Of a DNA stretch of 64,000 bases, positions 54,361 to 64,000 are shown piece by piece. The notes under the pieces are model-generated. The model was not told where the DNA came from and did not search any database. It was given only the letters and a program-made list of their open reading frames with translations. Source of the DNA: Hydrangea macrophylla. Lineage: Eukaryota; Streptophyta; Magnoliopsida; Cornales; Hydrangeaceae. A program made the position numbers and the translations under genes. How positions within the stretch are numbered: the stretch's first letter is position 1; each line of letters begins with the position of its first letter. Location of the stretch: assembly GCA_033977485.1 (NCBI GenBank), contig CM066989.1, positions 98,661,887-98,725,886 on the forward strand, read 5' to 3'.

Positions 54361-55204
54361 TCAATTCCGAAGACTTCCAACTTATCCAGTCAAGTCTAGA
54401 GACTTCTAGCGTATCTGGCCAAGTCTAAAGACTTCCATGTTCAACACTGTTGGGATAAGTAAAGCCCGATAATAAGAAAACTCCAGTTCGTCAACCGTTG
54501 CTCACTACGGATCCGATTGCCTCAACAGGTCTTACACCATTCATATCTTTCCATGGAATCCAGACTATGCAATGCGTACTGACACTATGTTGTGAATGCA
54601 TGTGTTCACAATAAGTCTAACACAGAGTCCTAGCTTCCCAACCAACATGACACAAAGTCTCAACATAACCATATTGAGTTTAACGCGGAGTCCTAACTCA
54701 TAATGCTAGTCTGACACGAAGTCCTGACTCACCACTTTAATACATCATCATACTAGGTCTTATGTGGCCACCAAACCGACAACTATATCCCTCTAACAAT
54801 GTCGTACAATGTATATATAGCTTGTGTATCAACTTTTCTATTGTTCATGAAGGATTAATCTTACACTGCCACCACCAACAACATACTATATTTATAACAA
54901 CAAAAACATGGCATGTACCTCATGGATCTATAACATAGATTTGATACCAACAAATGTATAGATAAAACCCTGAACATGCTCATCTATGCGATAGCACTAC
55001 CAAAGCACGAAATGTGCATAACAACACAGGTACCGAAAAACAAGAATCGTCAATCAACACATCATACAAGTAGTTGTACAATCTGCCAGGATTAATTTTC
55101 ACTGTGATGACTGAATTTATATGATCTATTTGGGCATGATAAATTGCTTTATAGATCAAACTCAATACTAGAACATTATAGCTATTTGTATTATCTTTAT
55201 GTTC

Positions 55205-55690
55205 AAAAAAATATAGCTTCATTCGGATTTTTGAGCTGTTCAAAACGTTCATTTTGCTTAGACATTTCTATATTTTTGGACTGCTCTGTCCCAGATTTAT
55301 AGCATTGTGTTGTACATGAATTTCACCTATGAAGGAATGATTTTTAGACCAGGCTATAGACGAGTTATTTGTAGATAAATGAGTTAGCTTTCTCCACAAA
55401 AAAAAATCTAGCTTCAGTCGGATTTTTGAGCTGCCCAAAACATTCATTTTACTAAATTACGTTCTGCTGAAAGTTTCTGTTTTCCCAGATTTATAGCACT
55501 GCGTTGTACGTGCATTTCACCTATGAAGGATTGATTTTTAGACCGGGCTATAGAAGAGTTATTTTTAGATAAATGAGTTAGCTTTCTTCACAAAATAAAC
55601 TAGCTTCATTCAGATTTTTGAGCTGCTCAAAACGTTCATTTTATTAAACTATGTTTTGCTGAAAATTTCTATTTTTCCAAATTTGAAGAT
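55205..55690 (+). repeat. About 195-bp tandem repeat, 2.5 copies
   Basis: TAGCTTCATTCGGATTTTTG recurs at about 55213, 55410 and 55601. ATTTATAGCAYTGYGTTGTA and TTTCACCTATGAAGGA lie between in register. Confidence 0.9.
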
Positions 55691-56042
55691 TTGTCTTGCA
55701 TGGCATGGAAACCTCAAAATAACAACATCAAGCACTTACTAAACATTACTACATACTATACATGTTCTAAAGTGTAACAACCTGCATTTTCATTCCATAT
55801 TAAATTTGCATTTTTCATGTTCTTGGTTTTATTAAATTTTAATTTCATTCCCTTATTTAATTTAATTTAGTATGAGAAATAAGTTCAAAAGTTGGTGGAT
55901 TTAAAAAATAAGTTGTTGGTTTGATTGATTTGGTAAAAAACTTTGAAAAAGATATATAGAATCTATGAAATATGATTGATCTATTAGTACAGAACTATAT
56001 ATATATAGCATCTATGACACATATGTGAACTAATAATATCTT

Positions 56043-56302
56043 CTTCTTTTTCTTTTTTTTTTTCTTTTTTTTTTTATACTTACTTGGAACCGGACTGGAT
56101 ACACACACACTCCACATCCCAGCCTCAACCCAACCCCAAAGCCCCACACTGGCCCACAGTAATGCCCAACAAGGATCACCCATTCTGACTGAAGAATAAT
56201 TAGGGGGGCAAAGCAAATATAATCCCCTATGAGAATTCGAACCCTCTCCGTCTCCACTGGAAAGAGAAAGGCTATGCCAATTAGATTATAGCCCGCTCGG
56301 TT
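56043..56302 (-). mobile_element. tRNA-derived SINE, minus strand
   Basis: On the minus strand the 5' head has an A-box-like TATAATCTAATTGGCATAGC and a B box GGTTCGAATTC about 50 bp later. A GC-rich body (CCAGTGTGGGGCTTTGGGG) and a 3' A-rich tail (plus-strand T-rich 56043-56078) follow. A perfect 15-bp duplication AACTAATAATATCTT flanks it (56028-56042 and 56303-56317). Confidence 0.92.
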
Positions 56303-56447
56303 AACTAATAATATCTTAGACCAATACAAAATATGCACTATGAAATATACTTAAATGTTGTTTTTCTCAAACTTGGTTGAGCATTCTGTAAATGCCAAAC
56401 CTCTACTGCACGTTTATTTTCCTTGGCTTCTTATTCATACCTTCAAT

Positions 56448-56706
56448 TGCAAAAAAGGCTAAACAACATTTTACTACCCTATAGTTTCAGCAAAATTTTA
56501 TTTTGGACCTTGTATTTTTAAATATAATATTTTTCCCTCAAATTTCAAAATCGTGTCAATTTGGTGCCAAAAAGATTAAAAATATAGGGTCTAAAGTGAA
56601 ATTTTTTGTACCGTGAGGGACTAAAATGATGTATTTGAAAATATGGAGCCCAAAGTAAAATTTTGCTAAAACTACGGGTATTGAAATGTTATTTAGCCTT
56701 TTTAAA
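56448..56706 (+). mobile_element. MITE, about 250 bp
   Basis: The ends AAAAAGGCTAAACAACATTT and (reverse) AAAAAGGCTAAATAACATTT are inverted repeats, and similarity continues through CAGCAAAATTTTA / TAAAATTTTGCTA. The target-site duplication could not be fixed because both flanks are A/T runs. The superfamily is uncertain, possibly Mutator-like. Confidence 0.7.
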
Positions 56707-56849
56707 AATGATAAATTGGTCAGCTAATTTGCCTTTGGGTTCTTCTGACTGTGTGTGTGGCTTTATCTGCGTCCCAATTAGAAGTATTGCTTTCGATCAC
56801 CACAGGATGAAATTATTGGGGATAATTAAATTTCAGTCAACAATTTGGT

Positions 56850-57330
56850 AATAAATTAAAAGTCAGTCATATACTTTATTGAAATTGTAGGGAAATCATT
56901 TACAAGTCCACAAATTAAAACCACATCAACTTTTTACCAAAATCTTAATATTAGCAATATATTGACTGAAATGTGATTAATCAACTTACTGAAATGACCA
57001 AACTGCCCTTACTTTACTCTCTCTTATACACAAACCTACCATTCCAAAAGGGACCACACACATCTTGGAAGCTCTGGAGAAAAAAATGGACGACGAGGCG
57101 TCGCCGTCACCGTCACCGTCGCCGTCACCGTGAAGCCGCACCATCTTCTCCTTCCAAGCCTGCAGTCAAATACGCCTCACCTTCCATTGCCGTCTGTCCC
57201 ATCAATCATCATCATCTCTTCTGATTACAACGTCTTCTACAGTCGACATCTTCATCGACATTTGGAAGCTGCATGACCGCGGGATAGGTTAGTGATTCTT
57301 CAATCTCCTTTCTTTGTACACACACATTTC
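56850..57330 (+). repeat. Exon-like repeat block A, copy 1
   Basis: The block runs from AAATTAAAAGTCAGTCATAT to CGGGATAGGTTAGTGATTCT. It contains ACTGCCCTTACTTTACTCTC and a CG-rich segment (GTCGCCGTCACCGTG). The CG-rich part ends at a donor-like GATAGGTTAGT. Here the coding potential is broken by stops. Copies: 59320-59760, 60670-61200 and 63240-63480. Confidence 0.75.
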
Positions 57331-58500
57331 AGGATTCAATTTTTACTCATTTGGGTATTGCGATTCTCTCTATCTCTCTTTTGCTAAATATTCGGACCTC
57401 TCTATTGTCTGGATGGTGTTGTGTGGTAAAGATCTAATTTTTGTTAGTTTCTCTTCTTGGTAGTAATATTTATTGAAGATTTGCAGCAGAAAATTTTGGG
57501 TATTAGATTATAGAATTTCATGTCTTCATATGAAAATTGATACTTTCTATGAAAGTACTAATTTTTTTGCTTCAAATCTGGATTTCAAAGAAAATTTCAT
57601 GGTACCTTGTACACTCGGATTGATTGGTTGTTCCTTTTTACCTTACAACTCATTTTGTGGGTGTGTTGATCTTTTATAATTGGGAATTCGTGATTGGTGA
57701 TTCAAAGAGGAAGGTCTTGAGGCTCTATTTGGTTCATGGATTTCAGTGGGGGAAAGGAAAGGAAAATATGAAGGAAAATATTTTCTCTTGTTTGGTTACT
57801 AAGAAAAATATGAATGAAAAGGAAATATAGTCAGCAATACATTGAAATTTTTGAATGTTTACGACTCATTTTCCTACCTTATTTCTTACGGTAGAATTAT
57901 ATTGTTGAAAAATATAGAATGAAATTTATTTGAACTTCCAGTTACATCTTTCGGTCCATTGCTGTTCTTAATGGTATGAAATATGAACTTTGTCATGGTT
58001 TTTATTTTCTTTCTTCGCCTGTGCAGTGTGCATATCTTAGTTTTGCACATTCAGTAACCAGTTTTATATTGTAGAACAATTCATACTAGAAAATATTACA
58101 ACCAATCCATTTGTTGAGACTTGAGCATCTATAACAGAAGACTAGATAGGGAGGGAGGGAGGGAGGGAGGGAGGGAGGGATTTCTAATTAATGCATGACC
58201 CCTACGAAAGTTTGCCCAAAAGTTGACTATGGAGTCTGAACCCATTTCATGGTTAATGTGGTGGAATAGGATGTTTAAGCTACTGTATGAAACATATCTA
58301 AAGCACTTCTTTGTCGCTCTATTTTTCTTGGTTAGAAACTAGGAAGCACCAACACTTCTAAGAAGGTAATGTGCGCGCGTTGTATCATCTCCGACCCACG
58401 GACACGACACTAATTTAACACTTTTCCTAGACAGTTGCTCCTTAGGCTTAGTAAGTTGATGTCCACGTTTCATCAGTTGCTCCCAACATATTCCTTTAGT
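57331..58500 (+). other. Sequence after block A copy 1, no gene
   Basis: Only short AT-rich frames are present. A (GGGA)n tract lies at 58149-58180. Confidence 0.5.
58149..58180 (+). repeat. (GGGA)n tract, G-quadruplex motif
   Basis: Eight consecutive GGGA units on the plus strand satisfy the four-G-tract rule several times over. Confidence 0.9.
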
Positions 58501-58519
58501 TTTAAGAAAAAATAGAAGC

Positions 58520-59115
58520 AAAGTGTGGTAAGTTGCTCGCTCCCTACGTTTAGATAGTTGCTCCTTAGGCTTGGTAAGTTGCTCCCCAGGTTTGATCAGT
58601 TGCTCCCCACGTTTGCCTTTAGTTTTAAAATAAAAAGCTGAGTGTGGGAAGTTGCTCCCTCCCTTTAGACAGTTGCTCCTTATGCTTATTAAGTTGCTCC
58701 CCAGGTTTGATCAGTTGCTCCCCATATTTTCCTTTAGTTTTTTTTTTTAAAAATAGAAGCAACGTGTTGTAAGTTGCTCCCTACGTTTATACAGTTGCTC
58801 CTTAGGCTTGGTAAGTTGCACGTTTCAGGTTTGAGCAGTTGCTCCCCAATTTGCCTTTAGTGTTAAAATAAAAACAATTGAAGCAGAGTGTGGTAAGTTT
58901 CTCCCTACCTTTAGACAGTTGCTCCTTATGCTTACTAAGTTGCTCCCCAGGTTTGATCAGTTGCTCCCCATATTTTCCTTTAGTTTTTTTAAAAACAAAT
59001 AGAAGCAACGTGTGGTAAGTTGCTCCCTATGTTTTCTAAGTTTCTCCCCACGTTTTCCTGTAGTTTAAAAAAAAGTTTTTGAAGCAGAGTGTGGTAAGTT
59101 GCTCCCCACGTTTTG
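58520..59115 (+). repeat. TTGCTCC-rich minisatellite, array 1
   Basis: Units of about 120 bp (GAAGCARAGTGTGGTAAGTT, CAGTTGCTCCTTAGGCTT, then GATCAGTTGCTCCCCA, TTTTCCTTTAGTTTT) recur about five times, each containing three to five AGTTGCTCC cores. On the minus strand the array reads as repeated KPGEQLI / KPKEQLS peptides with stops. Confidence 0.9.
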
Positions 59116-59319
59116 TAACTACTAGTAATGATACTGACAATAGAAGTTTGGGGACTTCCTTGAATCCTAAAGATAACACGTGGTCATATGAAGACCATGA
59201 ATTCAAAAGGAATTCAAAATGGAGTACATGTCTTAGTGAAAACCATTAATGGGATACATTTCAGTTCTCACAAGTCAATATCTAACATTTTGGGCGGGGT
59301 TGGGGCAGGGGACGGGTAG

Positions 59320-59760
59320 CTAGATGCAGGCGGGGTCAGTCATCTACTTTATTGAATTTGTAGGGAAATCAGTTACAAGTCCACAAATTAAAACCACATC
59401 AACTAATTACCTAAATCTAAATATTGCCAAGAAATTGACTAATATGTCATTAATCAAGTCAATGAAAAGTCGTAATTGCCCTCAGTTTGTCTTTTATACA
59501 CAACCTTACCATTCCAAAAGGGACCACCAAAATTTTATGAACAGAAGCAGAAAAGGATGACCAGAGAGAGACATCGCCGTGAATCCGTCGCCGTTAAGCT
59601 TGTGGTTGCCTCACCTTCCATCTTTTCCTTCCACCGGTTGCCATCATCGGTCGCCGTCTGGACCGTCCTTGTCGTCGCCATCGTTGTTGGCATTTGGAGG
59701 CTCCATGACCGGATAGGTTAGTCGATCTTCAATCCCCTTTGTTTGTACACACACACACAC
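59320..59760 (+). repeat. Exon-like repeat block A, copy 2
   Basis: This is similar to 56850-57330 (GTCAGTCATCTACTTTATTG, ACCATTCCAAAAGGGACCAC, GGATAGGTTAGTC). It is the only copy in which a short ATG frame runs to the end of the CG-rich segment (59557-59721). Confidence 0.75.
59557..59721 (+). CDS. Small ORF, 54 residues, possible membrane peptide (hypothetical)
   Basis: The frame begins MTRERHRRES, continues VAVKLVVASPSIFSFHRLPS and ends in a hydrophobic stretch VAVWTVLVVAIVVGIWRL followed by HDRIG and TAG. The layout is a basic N-terminus with one probable membrane helix. The stop falls inside GGATAGGTTAGTC, which also looks like a splice donor, so translation might continue in a spliced exon. 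The other block A copies lack this frame, so chance is possible. I do not recognise the protein. Confidence 0.25.
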   Translation: MTRERHRRESVAVKLVVASPSIFSFHRLPSSVAVWTVLVVAIVVGIWRLHDRIG

Positions 59761-59761
59761 A

Positions 59762-59860
59762 TCTAGATCTTGGATTTTTTCTACCAAAAGTATTTAATTT
59801 CATGGTTTCTCAACAAAAGACAGTAGATAGATATGCAGGTATAAATACATAGGAGTATAT

Positions 59861-59891
<31 letters not shown>

Positions 59892-60665
59892 CCTTAATTT
59901 AGTTGTAAGAATAAAAATTTACATTTCAAACTGGTTTATGGTAAGCATTTATGGTACAATGTAGTGATATTGGCTTTGTGGGTATTTGAATTAGTTGTTC
60001 GGTATTGTTAATGTAATTGAATGATATGAGTCCATTGTTTATTTTACACAAATGGGACACTCGTAATGGTTGTTGAATCTTGGACTTTTCGGAGAAGAGA
60101 GATCGAAACTTGGAATGGTATTTTTTGTATGAGTAATGTTATGTTTCTCAAATACAAATTTTAAATTCACATCTTAATTTTGTGTGCTTCTCCTAATTGA
60201 TGAACCTTTATGTAGTTGTAGGACCTCTAATCTAGGGAATATTGGGTATCCAAATCTAAGTAAAGTATAAATTAAAGCCACCCTTAGACTTTTCACCAAT
60301 TCACGTGGAGGCAAAGTTAGTGTTGATCATGCTTTAGTTAGTTGTTCATAACGGATCTAATTATCTTTTTGATAGAAATTTTCCTCTAATTTGTATGTTG
60401 TGGACGACATTGGGACCCACTCGTTTTCAAAAAGTCCTTGTGATTGTCTATTGAGCTATAAAGCTCAGTCTTACTTTTCTCCAAGCATTCTTTCACTTTA
60501 GAAAAGAAATTGAATTGAATAAGCAGGAAAAATAAATAAATTGGTAAACAACTTGCTACATATATATATTATATAACTATCTATTATCGGTCGGGAACAC
60601 GCGATAATTTGGCAACGTAATGTATTTGTCGCTTATTTATAAACTTAAGGTGTAAAAAGTATTTA
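59762..60665 (+). other. Spacer related to 62890-63160, no gene
   Basis: AT and GA microsatellites lie at 59858-59890. The block 60360-60600 (GATAGAAATTTTCCTCTAAT, GGGACCCACTCGTTTT, CAACTTGCTACATATATAT) is repeated at 62915-63130. Confidence 0.6.
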
Positions 60666-60669
60666 GATA

Positions 60670-61200
60670 GTTAAAATTCAGACAACAATATGTTAATAAA
60701 TTAAAAGTCAGTCTACTATATTTAAATTGTTGGGAAATCAGTTTCAACTCTACAAATAGAAACCTCATCAACTATGATGCAAAATCTAAATATTATCAAT
60801 ATATTGACTGAAATGTGATTATTCAACTTACTGAAATGTCCAAACTGCCCTTACTTTACTCTCTCTTATACACAACCCTACCAAAGGTCCAAAATGAGAC
60901 CAAATTGGGACCAAATTGGGTGAAACTCTGGAGAAAAAATGGCCGAGTCGCCCAGTCGCCGTTCCCGTCGCCGTGAAACTGTCTACCTCTCTCCGTCACC
61001 GTTAAACTCGTGGTTGCCTCACCATCTTCTCCTTCCATCCTCACCTTCCATCGCCGTCCGTCGCCTTGAACGATCATCATCTCTTCCGATTGCAATCGCC
61101 TTCCACAATCGACATCTTCATCACCATTTGGAAGTTCCATGACCGCCGGATAGGTTAGTCATTCTTCAATCTCCTTTCTTTGTACACACACATTTCAATA
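60670..61200 (+). repeat. Exon-like repeat block A, copy 3
   Basis: It is closest to copy 1 and shares CAACTTACTGAAATGTCCAA and ACTGCCCTTACTTTACTCTC. A frame starting MAESPSRRSRRRETVYLSPS (60939) runs 67 codons but diverges from the copy-2 frame. It ends before a CGGATAGGTTAGTC donor-like site. Confidence 0.75.
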
Positions 61201-61212
61201 TTCAAGAACATT

Positions 61213-61259
<47 letters not shown>

Positions 61260-61960
61260 ATTGGTTGTCGTGTTTGTTGGTGGAGAGTAGTGAATAGAAA
61301 ATTCGAAATGGGGTGAAATTTATAGTGTGTTTGTTTGGGGAGAGAGTGAAAAACGTAAACCAGTTCCGGGTTCTTTTTTAAGACAGTGGTCTCTGTGGTT
61401 TGTATATAGTGACACATTAATTTTGTGAGCATTGGACTCCAGCAGAACTTGAGCTTTGTATCTACTCTATTTTTTTCATACTATATGCATGTACAAAAAT
61501 GTATGTTTATTTTTTTCCATTTGATATGCTTCTCAACAAGTCTCCTTTAAATTTAAATTTATGTTGCCAGTGATAAGTTTTGTTCATATTTACGTTAAAC
61601 ATCAAATCTACATATACCCGTGTTACAATAATTCTAGTGTTACCAAGGGCGGATATATTAATTTTTGTAGGGGGTGAAAATGATAATTAAGAAGAAAATA
61701 TTTTTCATTAAATTTGGGCAATATAAGTTCGTGGAGTTCAACTGATAATATGAAAACAAGTAGGCTAATTTAAAGTTAATTAAATATTTACATATGAAAA
61801 TGAATTTATCCAAATTTAGGAAACCCTAGCCCCTTCAATCCTTTAGACTTTTGCCCTTGACTGTTCCTAAGGTGCCTTTTTTTTTTTTGGGTTGGGGGGT
61901 ACATCTCCAAAAGTAATTTCATACATACTATCTCACTTATAATGTCGAATTTTCCTTTAG
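61201..61960 (+). other. Spacer with (GA)n microsatellite, no gene
   Basis: (GA)n lies at about 61214-61255. There is a T-run at 61876. Nothing coding is recognised. Confidence 0.5.
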
Positions 61961-61964
61961 TTTG

Positions 61965-62575
61965 AAGAAAAAATACAAGCAAAGTGTGTTAAGTTGCTCG
62001 CTACGTTTAGACAGATGCTCCTTAGGCTTGGTAAGTTGCTCCCCACGTTTGATCAGTTGCTCCACACATTTTCCTTTAGTTTGAAAAATAAAATTTTGAA
62101 GCAGAGTGTGGTAAGTTGCTCCCTACCTTTAGACAGTTGCTCCTTATGCTTATTAAGTTGCTCCCCATGTTTGATCAGTTGCTCCCCTTTTCCTTTAGTT
62201 TTTGTAAAAAAAATAGAAGCAAAGTGTGGTAAGTTGCTCCCTACGTTTAGATAGTTGCTCCTTAGGCTTGGTAAGTTGGTCCCCAGGTTTGATCAGTTGC
62301 TCCCCACATTTTCCTTTAGCTTTTAAGAATTTTTTTTTTGAAGCAGAGTGTGGTAAGTTGCTCCCCACAATTTCTTTTATTTTTATATAAGAAAAATTGA
62401 CGCAGAGTATGGTAAGTTGCTCCCCACAATTTCTTTTATTTTTATATAATAAAAATTGACGCAAAGTATGGTAAGTTGCTCCCTAAGTTTTCCAAGTTGC
62501 TCCCCACGTTGTCCTTCACTTTAAAAAAGAGTTTTTGAAGCAGAGTGTGGTCAGTTGCTCCACACGTTTTATAAC
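61965..62575 (+). repeat. TTGCTCC-rich minisatellite, array 2
   Basis: The same unit family as 58520-59115, followed by the same 200-bp block (ACTACTAGTAATGATACTGA, GATAACACGTGGTCAT, TCTCACAAGTCAATATCTAA). This shows a direct duplication of a multi-kb unit. Confidence 0.9.
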
Positions 62576-62739
62576 TACTAGTAATGATACTGACAATAGA
62601 ACTTTGTGGACTTCCTTGAATCCGTAAGATAACACGTGGTCATGTGAAGACCATGAATTCAAAACGATTTCAAAATGGAGTACATGTCTTAGTGAAAACC
62701 ATTAATGGGATACATTTCAGTTCTCACAAGTCAATATCT

Positions 62740-62897
62740 AACATTTTGGGCGGGGACGGGTAGCTAGATGGAGACGGGGTCGGGTATGGGGTAAAAATAA
62801 TTTCTAGCGTGGCGGGGCTGGGGAGAAGATGTTGTTAGGCGGGGTAGGGTCAGGATATAGTTCTCCCGTCCCATACCTGCCCCGTTGCCATCCCCAG
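62740..62897 (+). mobile_element. GC-rich hAT-like MITE fragment (tentative)
   Basis: GGGCGGGGACGGGTAGC on one side and CCCGTCCC...GCCCCGTTGCCATCCCCAG on the other resemble the inverted GGGGATGGCAACGGGGC ends of a plant hAT family. A shorter form of the left part is at 59290. No target duplication was confirmed. Confidence 0.45.
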
Positions 62898-63239
62898 GCT
62901 CCAATTCCATCTTATTGATAGAAATTTTGCCCTAATTTGTTTTTTTGTGGGTGACATATGGACCCACTCGTTTGGAAAGAGTCCTTGTGGAAATTTTGAG
63001 CTACTTTTCTCCAAACATTCTTTCACTTTAGAAAGTACATCAAATTGGTTAGTCCAACAAGATCAAATAATATGAAATTAAAAATAAGTAAATAAATTGG
63101 TAAACATCTTGCTACATATATATTTATATATATTCGCGGTCGGGCACAAACTAGCACAAATATTTGCATTAATTACATAAATTGTTCTACTGGGTGACGG
63201 GGTACAAAGAACAAATAATATTATATTATTTTATAATTT

Positions 63240-63480
63240 AAGCTCGTGGGTGCAGTCGCCGTTAAGCTCGTGGTTGCCTCACCATCTTCTCCTTCCATCG
63301 TTGTAGACAAATACCCTGCACCTTTCATCGCCGTCCGTCGCCATCAACGACCATCATCTCTTCTGATTGCATAAGCCTTATACAATCAACATCTTCATCG
63401 TCATTTGGAAGTTCCATGACCGCCGGATACGTTAGTCATTCTTCAATGTCCTTTCTTTGTACACACATTTAAATCTTCAA
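63240..63480 (+). repeat. Exon-like repeat block A, copy 4 (partial)
   Basis: It contains the CG-rich part CAGTCGCCGTTAAGCTCGTG, CACCATCTTCTCCTTCCATC and ends near GCCGGATACGTTAGTCATTC. The upstream half is missing. Confidence 0.75.
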
Positions 63481-63605
63481 TTTTTACTCATTTGGTATTT
63501 GTCTACCCCAAAAGTTTTTAATCCCATGGTTTGCCAACAAAAGATAGTGGATTAAGATGGCATTCGCACGTATAGGTATGTCTAAATACATATTATATAT
63601 ACATA

Positions 63606-63622
63606 TATAGAGAGAGAGATAG

Positions 63623-63664
<42 letters not shown>

Positions 63665-63690
63665 TGATAGAGAGAGAGACTGTGTGTGTG
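63606..63690 (+). repeat. (GATA)n / (GA)n / (GT)n compound microsatellite
   Basis: GAGA, then about six GATA units, then a GA run, then a short TG run. Confidence 0.9.
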
Positions 63691-64000
63691 TGTAGGACCT
63701 CAAATGCTGGGAAAATTCGGTATCCAAATCTGAAAATCGTGGGGATTAAAGCCACCCTTGACCACTGGGGGACGCACGTGAGGGCAAGAGGGGGCAGCTG
63801 CCCCCCTCACTTTCTGAATTCTTCTACACTTCATAACTGATGTCACATATCTTCAGTTAGATTTACCATTTTCCCCCCAAATATTGCCCCCCCTATATGC
63901 GATTGAGTTCCCCTTTAACGTATAATTGTTGCTTCAGCCACCAAGTGATTTGTATATTAGCATCCTTGTTAACATATTTTATTTGTTTCCTCAAACTTTT
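63691..64000 (+). other. Spacer; palindromic GGGGGCAGCTGCCCCC block
   Basis: GTATCCAAATCTGAAAATCG...TTAAAGCCACCCTT repeats a block at 60245. GAGGGGGCAGCTGCCCCCCT at 63788-63807 is related to 24367-24388. No gene is seen at this end of the window. Confidence 0.55.

Larger units (their letters stand above)
52954..55790 (-). mobile_element. Gypsy-type LTR region, decayed, with internal tandem arrays
   Basis: TGTCACTCCCCGG at 52954 is the inverted form of the GGGGYGTGACA LTR end also seen at 12333. On the minus strand, 53400-53150 reads like the LTR/leader text of Del/Tekay elements (TCACTCGACTTTC, then CCCTAGAGCCATAAGACTC). The 40-bp minisatellite and the 195-bp repeat fall inside. The far boundary is not defined; no polyprotein is seen. 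Confidence 0.4.

Noticed and set aside
55995..56338. Minus-strand frames of 73 and 102 codons
   Set aside because: They lie within the SINE and its A-rich tail (KKKKKK runs), so they are translations of a non-coding element.

Overview
The window is nuclear DNA of a flowering plant, almost certainly a eudicot. It is AT-rich and packed with plant retrotransposons (Ty3/gypsy Tat-like, several Ty1/copia, L1 LINEs, tRNA-derived SINEs), Mutator, hAT and Harbinger-type DNA elements, microsatellites, and one piece of plastid DNA. The species cannot be named from the sequence. I find no intact conventional host gene. Coding sequence is confined to transposable elements, one broken Rab GTPase pseudogene, one plastid-derived fragment, and a small open gene carried by a Mutator element.

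Layout. 1-12342: an old gypsy-type LTR into which a 10.7 kb Tat-like Ty3/gypsy element (1380-12098) has inserted. That element has gag, protease, RT with two RNase H domains, integrase, a hairpin-rich tandem repeat, and an intron-containing antisense gene. 13570-15673: a RABA-type Rab pseudogene split by an internally deleted copia element. 16200-20510: remains of a second copia element, with about 1.45 kb of plastid DNA (ycf1 5' part, trnN-GUU and flanking spacer) between its RT and RNase H remnants and a hAT element in its LTR. 20524-23220: tandem repeats, LINE scraps and a snap-back element.

23220-44160 is a large inverted duplication. Its two arms are collinear in opposite orientation, and each arm received different insertions after duplication. 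The left arm has a 1.1 kb hAT element and a 3.7 kb Mutator-like element that itself carries a young non-autonomous LTR retrotransposon. The right arm has a 6.1 kb Mutator element with a FAR1-type transposase gene and a separate small RNase H1-N-terminal-domain gene. The arms carry three copies of a pre-miRNA-like fold-back. An L1 LINE remnant lies in the centre (31330-34060).

44157-50854: a second LINE remnant, then a 5'-truncated minus-strand copia element interrupted by a 1.2 kb hAT element, followed by a SINE with perfect target-site duplications. 51545-56320: two MITEs, a gypsy-like LTR region holding a 40-bp minisatellite of about 16 copies, and a second SINE. 56850-64000: a low-copy family of direct repeats (three to four copies of an exon-like block, two blocks of a TTGCTCC-rich minisatellite and shared spacers) whose coding status is uncertain.

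Most insertion boundaries are supported by target-site duplications readable in the sequence. All family assignments come from reading translated motifs; no database search was run.
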